Assembly (NCBI GenBank): GCA_028572035.1
Contig: JAPVWE010000023.1
Coordinates: 1-11,368, forward strand
DNA from: Desulfobacteraceae bacterium
GTDB taxonomy: Bacteria > Desulfobacterota > DSM-4660 > Desulfatiglandales > B25-G16
Reading direction: 5' to 3'
Length of the DNA stretch: 11,368 nucleotides
Position 1 is the first letter of the stretch, and each line of letters begins with the position of its first letter. Positions 5,997 to 11,349 of this stretch are shown here, piece after piece. A program made the position numbers and the translations under genes. The notes below the pieces were generated by a model. The model had not been told where the DNA came from. It saw only the letters and a program-made list of their open reading frames with translations, and made no database searches.

Positions 5997-6326
5997 ATGG
6001 CCAAGAAAAAGCTTCACATAAGAAAAGACGATAAGGTAATAGTAATCGCTGGAAAGGAAAAAGGAAAGATAGGCACGGTCTTGAAGATGATTACCAAAAA
6101 AGAGAGGTCCATAGTAGAGAAATTGAATATTGTGAAGAGACATACAAAACCTGGCGGTAAGAGTGCTAAGGGAGGGATTATTGAAAAAGAGGCCCCAATT
6201 CATATATCTAATCTGATGCTTGTCTGTGGAAAGTGTGCTGAGGCAACGAGGGTGGGCAAGAAGGTGCTTGAGGATGGCAATAAGGTCAGGTTTTGCAAAA
6301 AGTGTGGAGAGATCTTGGACAAGTAG
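5997..6326 (+). CDS. rplX: Large-subunit ribosomal protein L24 with zinc ribbon
   Basis: L24 is an assembly-initiating protein of the 50S subunit. The 109-residue product has the N-terminal KOW motif (KDDKVIVIAGKEKGKIGTVL, about residues 10-29) and the central EKLNIVKRHTKP. The conserved GGIIEKEAPIHISNLML follows. The C-terminus has four cysteines in a CxxC-x19-CxxC arrangement (C77, C80, C100, C103; CGKC and CKKC). This zinc-ribbon tail is found in many bacterial L24 proteins but not in E. coli. ATG 5997 gives the family start MAKKKLHIRKDDKV; the upstream ribosome-binding site is weak. Only three bases separate it from rplE. Confidence 0.96.
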   Translation: MAKKKLHIRKDDKVIVIAGKEKGKIGTVLKMITKKERSIVEKLNIVKRHTKPGGKSAKGGIIEKEAPIHISNLMLVCGKCAEATRVGKKVLEDGNKVRFCKKCGEILDK

Positions 6327-6329
6327 ACT

Positions 6330-6869
6330 ATGTCTCGACTGAAGGAAAAATATGTTAGGGAGATTGTGCCGACCATGATTAAAGAGTTTGGTTATCGAAA
6401 CGTCATGGAGGTTCCAAAGCTTGAAAAGGTGGTTCTCAACATGGGTCTTGGTGAGGCAATACATAATATCAAGGTTCTCGACTCAGCTGTAGAGGAATTA
6501 GCCCTCATTGGTGCACAGAGGCCTGTTGTTACAAGGGCTAAGAGGTCCATTGCCAGCTTCAAGCTTAGGGAAGGGATGCCAATAGGATGCATGGTCACAT
6601 TAAGAAGGGAGAGAATGTACTATTTTTTGGATAAGCTTTTTAATGCAACCCTTCCCAGGGTTAGAGATTTTCGAGGTTTGTCAGATAAGGCCTTCGATGG
6701 TCGGGGTAATTATACATTAGGTATTAAGGAGCAGATCATATTTCCTGAGATCAATTATGATAAGATTGATAAGGTAAAGGGCCTTAATATTACTATTGTT
6801 ACTACCGCCAAGACAGATGCAGAAGGCCGTTTTCTGCTTGAGAAGATGGGATTGTTATTTCGGAGTTAG
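6330..6869 (+). CDS. rplE: Large-subunit ribosomal protein L5
   Basis: L5 is part of the 5S rRNA particle and contacts P-site tRNA and S13. At 179 residues it matches E. coli. Blocks seen are MEVPKLEKVVLNMGLGEA (about 26-43) and AQRPVVTRAKRSIASFKLRE. Later come GMPIGCMVTLRR and the LPRVRDFRGLSDKAFDGRGN stretch, then YTLGIKEQIIFPEINYDKID. The ATG is at 6330, three bases after rplX, so coupling with rplX is likely. The stop is followed at once by the strong ribosome-binding site of rpsN. Confidence 0.97.
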   Translation: MSRLKEKYVREIVPTMIKEFGYRNVMEVPKLEKVVLNMGLGEAIHNIKVLDSAVEELALIGAQRPVVTRAKRSIASFKLREGMPIGCMVTLRRERMYYFLDKLFNATLPRVRDFRGLSDKAFDGRGNYTLGIKEQIIFPEINYDKIDKVKGLNITIVTTAKTDAEGRFLLEKMGLLFRS

Positions 6870-6870
6870 A

Positions 6871-6877
6871 AAGGAGG
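6871..6877 (+). promoter_or_regulatory. Ribosome-binding site deciding the rpsN start
   Basis: AAGGAGG lies two bases after the rplE stop and five bases before TTG 6883. It fixes a TTG start for rpsN; the frame extends upstream into rplE, but starts there have no comparable signal and would not fit the 61-residue family. Confidence 0.88.
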
Positions 6878-6882
6878 TTGCC

Positions 6883-7068
6883 TTGGCGAGAAAGTCCTTG
6901 ATTGCAAAGGCAAAGAAAGAGCCAAGATTTTCTTCTCGTAGGTATAACAGGTGCCCTATTTGTGGTAGAAGTAGGGGTTTTTTGAGAAAATTTGGGATTT
7001 GCAGGATTTGTTTCAGAAACCTGGCCTTACGGGGTGATATACCAGGTGTGATTAAATCCAGTTGGTAG
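6883..7068 (+). CDS. rpsN: Small-subunit ribosomal protein S14, zinc-binding short type
   Basis: S14 assembles late in the 30S head. This is the 61-residue type-Z form (sometimes named rpsZ), distinct from the approximately 100-residue zinc-free form of E. coli. Zinc ligands are C24, C27, C40 and C43 in RCPICGRSRGFLRKFGICRI, and the C-terminus is GDIPGVIKSSW, as expected. The TTG start is set by a perfect AAGGAGG five bases upstream and by the canonical (M)ARKSLIAKAKK opening. It sits in the standard position between rplE and rpsH. Confidence 0.97.
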   Translation: MARKSLIAKAKKEPRFSSRRYNRCPICGRSRGFLRKFGICRICFRNLALRGDIPGVIKSSW

Positions 7069-7091
7069 ATGGGTGGTAATGGAGATGCATA

Positions 7092-7490
7092 ATGACGATG
7101 ACTGACCCTGTTGCGGATATGTTAACGAGGATTAGAAATGCGATTATAGCCTCGTATGACACAGTAGAAGTTCCATCCTCCAAAATCAAAATTAATATAG
7201 TTAAGGTACTGAAATTTGAAGGATATATAAGGAATTACAAAATAGTTGGAGATAGCAAGCAAGATATCATAGTAATTTACCTAAAGTATAACGAGGACAA
7301 GAGCCCTGTTATTAAAGGTCTTAAAAAGATAAGCAAGCCAAGCTGCAGGATATATTCGAGGTGCAAGAAGATCCCCAGAGTACTGGATGGTTTTGGCATC
7401 AATATCATTTCAACCTCAAAGGGAGTAATGACAGATAGAGAGGCAAGAAGAATGGGGACAGGGGGAGAGATTATTTGCTCGGTCTGGTAG
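7092..7490 (+). CDS. rpsH: Small-subunit ribosomal protein S8
   Basis: S8 binds the 16S central domain; in E. coli it also represses the spc operon by binding mRNA near rplX-rplE. The 132-residue product starts MTMTDPVADMLTRIRNAI, and has VEVPSSKIKINIVKVLK. It ends with the conserved ISTSKGVMTDREARRMGTGG, then EIICSVW. ATG 7092 is chosen with GGAG upstream at about 7081; a second ATG at 7098 is possible and would drop two residues. The next gene's region begins at the base after the stop. I did not identify an S8-type mRNA target in the rplX-rplE junction. Confidence 0.97.
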   Translation: MTMTDPVADMLTRIRNAIIASYDTVEVPSSKIKINIVKVLKFEGYIRNYKIVGDSKQDIIVIYLKYNEDKSPVIKGLKKISKPSCRIYSRCKKIPRVLDGFGINIISTSKGVMTDREARRMGTGGEIICSVW

Positions 7491-7508
7491 TTGAAGAGGG
7501 TATATGGG

Positions 7509-8054
7509 ATGTCAAGGGTAGGTAAAAAACCGATCATTGTGCCAAAAGAGGCAGAGGTCAAATTTGATGGTGAAACGTTATCCGTGAAAGGACCTAAAGG
7601 GGAATTAAGGCGCCTTATTCATCCTAAAGTAAGATTAGATATCAGTGACTCACAAATATTGTTATCAATCTCTGATAACTCGAAAGAATCCAGATCACTT
7701 TTTGGTCTTTTTCGCTCCCTAATAGCCAATATGATCTTAGGCGTTACCGAGGGATTTGAGAAGACTCTTGAGATAATTGGTGTAGGATATAGGGTTGAGC
7801 TTTCAGGTACTCAGTTGGTATTAAATCTGGGTTATTCAGATCCTATTAGATATGATATTCCCAAGGGAATAGAGGTTCAGCTTGATCAAAGGAATAAGGT
7901 AGTCTTGAGTGGGATAGACAAGGAGTTTTTGGGGATTACAGCGGCCAAGATTAGAGGTTTTAGAACCCCAGAGCCGTACAAGGGAAAAGGGGTCAGATAT
8001 CTGAAAGAAACAGTCAGACGAAAGGCAGGAAAGACAGGGGTGGCAAAAACGTAA
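7509..8054 (+). CDS. rplF: Large-subunit ribosomal protein L6
   Basis: L6 lies near the factor-binding centre of the 50S subunit. From ATG 7509 the product is 181 residues (E. coli 177) with the canonical start MSRVGKKPIIVP. Two repeated L6 domains follow. Landmarks are VKGPKGELRR, MILGVTEGFEKTLEIIGVGY at about residues 78-97, and near the C-terminus AAKIRGFRTPEPYKGKGVRY. An in-frame TTG at 7491, directly after the rpsH stop, would add six residues. I reject it because GAAGAGG at 7493-7499 is well placed for the ATG. The stop is followed by a repeat-derived spacer before rplR. Confidence 0.96.
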   Translation: MSRVGKKPIIVPKEAEVKFDGETLSVKGPKGELRRLIHPKVRLDISDSQILLSISDNSKESRSLFGLFRSLIANMILGVTEGFEKTLEIIGVGYRVELSGTQLVLNLGYSDPIRYDIPKGIEVQLDQRNKVVLSGIDKEFLGITAAKIRGFRTPEPYKGKGVRYLKETVRRKAGKTGVAKT

Positions 8055-8056
8055 AA

Positions 8057-8148
8057 GGAATGATGATTGTTACTCGTTACTGGTCACTCGTTACTCGTTC
8101 TTCACCAGTAACCAGCAACAAGAAACAAGCAATGAGTAATGGAATGAT
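8057..8148. repeat. Heptad array with inverted halves, flanked by an 8-bp direct repeat
   Basis: Nine contiguous 7-bp units occupy 8069-8131. The first five are variants of GTTACTC (for example GTTACTG, GTCACTC). From 8104 the phase switches to the reverse-complement type ACCAGTA, ACCAGCA, ACAAGCA. GTTACTGGT (8076-8084) pairs perfectly with ACCAGTAAC (8104-8112) around a 19-nt loop, and weaker pairing extends outwards to about 8069-8120. The direct repeat GGAATGAT occurs at 8057-8064 and 8141-8148, on either side. The distance between copies is 84 bp, that is 12 heptads and 28 codons, and each copy contains an ATG in the rplR frame. This looks like an insertion or expansion at the original rplR start. 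Confidence 0.7.
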
Positions 8149-8515
8149 CTCTATCAAGGACAAGAGAGAGGCGCGGCTGAAAAGGAAAAAAAGGGTGAGA
8201 AAGAAAATAAAAGGGACACCCGAGAGGCCACGCTTGACTGTTTTCAAGACAGCGAGGCATATCTATGCGCAAATCATAGACGACAGCAGTGGAAAGACCC
8301 TGGTAGCAGCATCAACCACGTCTAAGGATTTTAAGTCTAAGACCAAAGGCATCAGCGGTAACACAAAGGGTGCGATATTGGTTGGTGAGACTGTTGCAAA
8401 GAAAGGGAGAAAAAAGCGTATCAAGAAGGTTGTTTTTGACAGGAATGGCTTTCTCTATCACGGGAGAGTTAAAGCGCTTGCTGACAAGGCAAGAGAGAAT
8501 GGTCTAGAATTTTAG
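8144..8515 (+). CDS. rplR: Large-subunit ribosomal protein L18
   Basis: L18 binds 5S rRNA and joins it to the large subunit with L5. From ATG 8144 the product is 123 residues (E. coli 117). It has KREARLKRKKRVRKKIKGTP, then ERPRLTVFKTARHIYAQIID and SGKTLVAAST. The GETVAKKG stretch follows, and the ending is VVFDRNGFLYHGRVKALADK with ARENGLEF. The start is uncertain: the frame is open to ATGs at 8060 and 8063, and ATG 8132 is also possible. None has a convincing Shine-Dalgarno sequence; AAAAGG lies too close before 8060. The longer form would carry 28 extra residues coded by the heptad array. I prefer 8144 because it gives the usual family length. Confidence 0.93.
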   Translation: MISIKDKREARLKRKKRVRKKIKGTPERPRLTVFKTARHIYAQIIDDSSGKTLVAASTTSKDFKSKTKGISGNTKGAILVGETVAKKGRKKRIKKVVFDRNGFLYHGRVKALADKARENGLEF

Positions 8516-8605
8516 TTACTCGAAACTCGAAACTGGATAGATGGAATAAACCAACCAGTTAGATGTAAGAGTTATCAAGTTTCAAATTTCAAATTTCCAG
8601 TTTCA
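8515..8605. repeat. Two heptad arrays in inverted orientation, rplR-rpsE spacer
   Basis: The left array starts on the last base of the rplR stop: GTTACTC, GAAACTC, GAAACTG (8515-8535). The right array is GTTATCA, AGTTTCA, AATTTCA, AATTTCC, AGTTTCA (8571-8605). GAAACTGG (8529-8536) is the exact reverse complement of CCAGTTTC (8597-8604), so the arrays can form a stem around the intervening 60 bases. AACTGG (8531-8536) can alternatively pair with CCAGTT (8555-8560). The 108-bp spacer has no coding potential. Confidence 0.68.
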
Positions 8606-8612
8606 AATTAAT

Positions 8613-8617
8613 AGGAG
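8613..8617 (+). promoter_or_regulatory. Ribosome-binding site for the TTG start of rpsE
   Basis: AGGAG lies six bases before TTG 8624, just after the heptad array ends. Here the native translation signal was kept intact beside the repeat. Confidence 0.75.
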
Positions 8618-8623
8618 CGGCAA

Positions 8624-9121
8624 TTGATTAAAGAAGATGAAGATGTAGAATTAATTGAGAAGGTTGTTTATATTAATAGGGTTGCAAAAGTTGTGAAAGG
8701 GGGCCGCAGGTTTTCCTTTAGCGCTATAGTAGTTATTGGCGATGGTAAAGGTATGGTAGGTAGTGGACTTGGAAAGGCAAATGAAGTGCCAGAGGCTATA
8801 AGAAAGGGAGGGGAAAGGGCTAAAAAGGATATGAGGCCAGTTTCGCTTCTAAAAGATTGTATTCCCTATGAGGTAATCGGGGTCTCTGGTTCCAGTTCTG
8901 TTCTGCTTAAGCCAGCTCGTCCAGGAACTGGTGTTATAGCTGGAGGTGCTGTTAGGGCAGTTTTAGAGGCAGCCGGTGTCAAGAATGTTGTTAGCAAATG
9001 CCTACGTTCCCATAATCCCCATAATTTGGTTAAGGCCACCGTTAATGGACTCATGTCTCTGAGAACCCCAGAGGAAATAGCAAGATCAAGGGGGAAGACC
9101 GTAGAAGAAACCCGGACCTGA
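8624..9121 (+). CDS. rpsE: Small-subunit ribosomal protein S5
   Basis: S5 contributes to the mRNA entry channel and to decoding fidelity. The 165-residue product (E. coli 167) has the double-stranded-RNA-binding-like N-terminal domain with VVKGGRRFSFSAIVVIGDGK (about residues 23-42), then GMVGSGLGKANEVPEAIRKG. The C-terminal domain has PARPGTGVIAGGAVRAVLEA, AGVKNVVSKCLRSHNPHNLV and ATVNGLMSL. The start is TTG at 8624, supported by AGGAG six bases upstream; the first family-conserved residues lie close behind it. Only 26 bases separate the stop from rplO, leaving no room for rpmD. Confidence 0.96.
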   Translation: MIKEDEDVELIEKVVYINRVAKVVKGGRRFSFSAIVVIGDGKGMVGSGLGKANEVPEAIRKGGERAKKDMRPVSLLKDCIPYEVIGVSGSSSVLLKPARPGTGVIAGGAVRAVLEAAGVKNVVSKCLRSHNPHNLVKATVNGLMSLRTPEEIARSRGKTVEETRT

Positions 9122-9147
9122 GCAATAATGGATTTACAGGAGCCTCT

Positions 9148-9591
9148 ATGAAATTGCATGAATTGATGCCACCGAAAGGTTCTAGGAAAAAGAGGAGAAG
9201 AATCGGCAGGGGAGAAGGCTCAGGAAGAGGAAAAACCGCAGGTAGAGGGACAAAAGGACAAAACTCACGTTCTGGTGGAGGAGTCCCTTTGGGGTTTGAA
9301 GGGGGACAAATGCCTCTTCACAGAAGAATTCCAAAGCGGGGCTTTACAAATATTTTCAAGAAGCAGTATGAGATTATTAACATAAAGGATCTTAGTCGTT
9401 TCAAGTCAGGTGAAATTGTTGACCAAACCATATTGTTTGAGGCTGGTTTGGTAAGAAAGGATAAGGCAGTAAAGATTTTGGGGGCAGGGGATATATCTTA
9501 TCCTTTAAACATAAAGGTTAGTAAAGCCAGCAAGGCAGCAAGAGAAAAGATTGAATCTGCCGGTGGTAAGGTGGAGATAGGTCAAAAGTGA
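9148..9591 (+). CDS. rplO: Large-subunit ribosomal protein L15
   Basis: L15 is a late-assembly 50S protein with an extended glycine- and arginine-rich N-terminus. The 147-residue product (E. coli 144) starts MKLHELMPPKGSRKKRRRIG and continues RGEGSGRGKTAGRGTKGQNS. Then come GFEGGQMPLHRRIPKRGFTN and a folded C-terminal domain ending KVEIGQK. CAGGAG at 9137-9142 is five bases before the ATG. Its TGA stop overlaps the secY GTG start by four bases. L30 (rpmD), which precedes L15 in many bacteria, is absent. Confidence 0.97.
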   Translation: MKLHELMPPKGSRKKRRRIGRGEGSGRGKTAGRGTKGQNSRSGGGVPLGFEGGQMPLHRRIPKRGFTNIFKKQYEIINIKDLSRFKSGEIVDQTILFEAGLVRKDKAVKILGAGDISYPLNIKVSKASKAAREKIESAGGKVEIGQK

Positions 9592-10901
9592 TTGGCGGTT
9601 TTCAAAATATAACAAAGATCCCTGAACTTAAGAAAAGGATAATCTTCTCCCTTTTAATGCTGGCAGTTTATAGGCTTGGGTGCCACATTCCAACACCTGG
9701 TATCGATTCAACAGCCTTGGCTGCCTTCTTCGAGGCCAGAGCTGGCACCTTATTTGGTCTCTTTGATATGTTTTCAGGTGGGGCCTTAAGTAGGCTGTCG
9801 GTCATGGCCTTAGGGATAATGCCCTACATAAGTGCGTCCATTATTCTAGATCTTCTCACAGTAGTTGTTCCCCATTTGGAAAAATTGAAAAAGGAGGGAG
9901 AGGCTGGGCGGAAAAAGATTACAAGGTATGCACGCTATGGGACCGTAATACTTAGCCTCATTCAGGGCTTCGGCATATCGGTGGGCCTGGAGAGTATGAC
10001 AAGCCCTTCAGGGGCCTTGATTGTTCTGAACCCAGGGTGGCCCTTTCGGCTTATGAGCATGATAACGTTAGCTGCTGGTACAACTTTCTTGATGTGGCTC
10101 GGCGAACAGATAACAGAGAGGGGTATTGGAAATGGTATCTCATTGATCATTTTTTCTGGGATTGTGGCCAGGTTGCCATTAGCTATTGGCAATTCATTCC
10201 GCTTGATGGGTACTGGAGAGATGAGTCCTTTTTTTGGACTTCTTTTGGTTGTTTTTATGATAGCCGTTGTTGGGGCAATTGTTTTCGTTGAAAGAGGTCA
10301 GAGACGCATCCCTGTCCAGTATGCAAAAAGGGTTATAGGCAGGAAGATGTATGGAGGGCAGAGCACGCATCTTCCATTAAAGGTTAATACTGCTGGTGTT
10401 ATTCCCCCGATATTTGCCTCTTCCATCATTATGTTTCCGGCTACCATAGCAGGTTTCTTAAACGTGAAGCAGATTGCATGGCTTCAATTCATTGTAAGTT
10501 CCCTGGCACCTGGTCGTCTGATATATACCTTAGTTTATGTAGGTTTTATAATTTTCTTTTGTTATTTTTATACGGCCATTCATTTTAATCCCACTGAGGT
10601 TGCAGATAACATGAAGAAGTATGGCGGGTTTATCCCAGGCATTAGGCCTGGTAAGAGTACGGCGGAATATATAGACCGGGTACTCACAAGGATAACATTC
10701 AGTGGAGCCATTTACATTTCTATTATCTGTATTTTGCCTACAATCTTAGTTCAAAGACTCAATGTCCCTTTCTATTTTGGGGGAACAGCCCTTTTGATCG
10801 TGGTTGGTGTAGGTATGGATACCATCACCCAGATAGAGACTCATTTGTTGACCAGGCATTACGAGGGTTTTATGAAAAGGGGTCTAGGGAGGGTTAGATA
10901 G
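9588..10901 (+). CDS. secY: Protein translocase subunit SecY
   Basis: SecY is the channel-forming subunit of the Sec translocon in the inner membrane, acting with SecE, SecG and SecA. The 437-residue product shows ten hydrophobic segments, roughly at residues 18-36, 70-95, 115-135, 150-170, 183-200, 215-235, 270-290, 310-332, 370-390 and 395-412. Landmarks are FSGGALSRLSVMALGIMPYI (plug and TM2 region), GEQITERGIGNGISLIIFSG and RRIPVQYAKR. Then come the LPLKVNTAGVIPPIFASSI segment and FNPTEVADNMKKYGGFIPGI with RPGKSTAEYI (cytosolic loops that contact SecA and the ribosome). The start is GTG at 9588 within a GTGA overlap with rplO, with GGTGGAGATAGG just upstream. rpmJ follows after three bases. 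Confidence 0.97.
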   Translation: MIGGFQNITKIPELKKRIIFSLLMLAVYRLGCHIPTPGIDSTALAAFFEARAGTLFGLFDMFSGGALSRLSVMALGIMPYISASIILDLLTVVVPHLEKLKKEGEAGRKKITRYARYGTVILSLIQGFGISVGLESMTSPSGALIVLNPGWPFRLMSMITLAAGTTFLMWLGEQITERGIGNGISLIIFSGIVARLPLAIGNSFRLMGTGEMSPFFGLLLVVFMIAVVGAIVFVERGQRRIPVQYAKRVIGRKMYGGQSTHLPLKVNTAGVIPPIFASSIIMFPATIAGFLNVKQIAWLQFIVSSLAPGRLIYTLVYVGFIIFFCYFYTAIHFNPTEVADNMKKYGGFIPGIRPGKSTAEYIDRVLTRITFSGAIYISIICILPTILVQRLNVPFYFGGTALLIVVGVGMDTITQIETHLLTRHYEGFMKRGLGRVR

Positions 10902-10904
10902 ACC

Positions 10905-11018
10905 ATGAAGGTTAGGGCATCTATAAAAAAGCGATGCAGGAATTGCAAGATTGTCAAAAGGAAGGGTGTGCTCAGGGTAATCTGTGATAATCCTCGGCAT
11001 AAACAGAGACAGGGGTAA
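10905..11018 (+). CDS. rpmJ: Large-subunit ribosomal protein L36, zinc form
   Basis: L36 is the smallest 50S protein, binding 23S rRNA near the factor-binding region. The 37-residue product opens MKVRASIKKRCRNCKIVKRK and ends VICDNPRHKQRQG. The zinc ligands C11, C14, C27 and H32 are all present, so this is the classical zinc-dependent form. The ATG follows the secY stop by three bases, with AGGGAGG inside the end of secY as possible ribosome-binding site. In many bacteria adk, map and/or infA separate secY from rpmJ; here none does. The gene is short and easily missed by length cut-offs. Confidence 0.96.
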   Translation: MKVRASIKKRCRNCKIVKRKGVLRVICDNPRHKQRQG

Positions 11019-11027
11019 TAATATTTT

Positions 11028-11055
11028 GGATTTCAGATTTCGGATTGCGGATTTA
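11028..11055. repeat. Degenerate 7-bp tandem repeat, 4 units
   Basis: The units GGATTTC, AGATTTC, GGATTGC and GGATTTA follow one another without gaps, starting nine bases after the rpmJ stop. The consensus RGATTKC relates to the GATT-containing units at 2184-2218. Confidence 0.7.
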
Positions 11056-11067
11056 GATTATACATCA

Positions 11068-11082
11068 TCCACCAAAGGCGGA
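11068..11082. repeat. Short hairpin, TCCACC-AAA-GGCGGA
   Basis: The stem has five Watson-Crick pairs and one A-C mismatch around an AAA loop. It is the second copy of the unit at 5417-5431, with a different loop, and again lies beside heptad repeats. No U-tract follows. Confidence 0.5.
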
Positions 11083-11166
11083 TTAAACAGGTCATAAGAG
11101 TTGGTCATCCGAAAAATTTGAAATTATTTGGTAACGTTCAAAAATTGAGGCATTGATGGTTAATAG

Positions 11167-11349
11167 GGTAATGAGTGTTTCTGAAAGGCGATATCTCAAA
11201 GGAAATTCCACCGTGTTCTGCAGTGGTCAAATATTTGGGGTTTGCTCCACAAAACCCCTTGGAATCTGCAAATGCTCTGTTAAAGCCCAAATATTTGACC
11301 ACCTTCATCTGAGCCCTATAGATATCGCCTGAAGGAAATTGTCATTACC
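11167..11349. mobile_element. MITE-like palindromic element with 4-bp flanking repeat
   Basis: The outer 28-bp arms (11167-11194 and 11322-11349) are imperfect inverted repeats, matching at 21 of 28 positions, with perfect ends GGTAATGA/TCATTACC and perfect inner blocks AGGCGATAT/ATATCGCCT. Inside them GTGGTCAAATATTTGGG (11223-11239) is an exact 17-bp inverted partner of CCCAAATATTTGACCAC (11286-11302), and GGGGTTTG (11237-11244) can pair with CAAAACCCC (11250-11258). The element is flanked directly by ATAG on both sides (11163-11166 and 11350-11353), consistent with a 4-bp target duplication. It is 183 bp without coding capacity. The family is unknown to me. Confidence 0.72.

Larger units (their letters stand above)
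11019..11166. other. Non-coding region after rpmJ
   Basis: rpsM, the usual next gene, is not found between rpmJ and the end of the window. This part holds a short heptad array (11028-11055), a TCCACC-AAA-GGCGGA hairpin (11068-11082), and about 80 bases of AT-rich sequence in which I see no gene, clear promoter or terminator. The next annotated element begins at 11167. Confidence 0.7.

Noticed and set aside
5988..6464. 158-codon open frame on the minus strand
   Set aside because: It lies antisense to rplX and rplE, both unmistakable, and its translation resembles no protein family; it is a shadow of biased codon use.
6796..6882. Extended N-terminus of S14 overlapping rplE
   Set aside because: The 61-residue type-Z S14 starts exactly at TTG 6883 after a perfect AAGGAGG; the extension is out-of-frame rplE sequence.
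8069..8131. Heptad arrays considered as a CRISPR array
   Set aside because: Units are 7 bp, directly adjacent and degenerate, with no 21-47-bp repeats, no unique spacers and no cas genes.
11083..11166. Start of rpsM or another gene after rpmJ
   Set aside because: No S13-like N-terminus or other recognisable coding sequence is found in any frame here.
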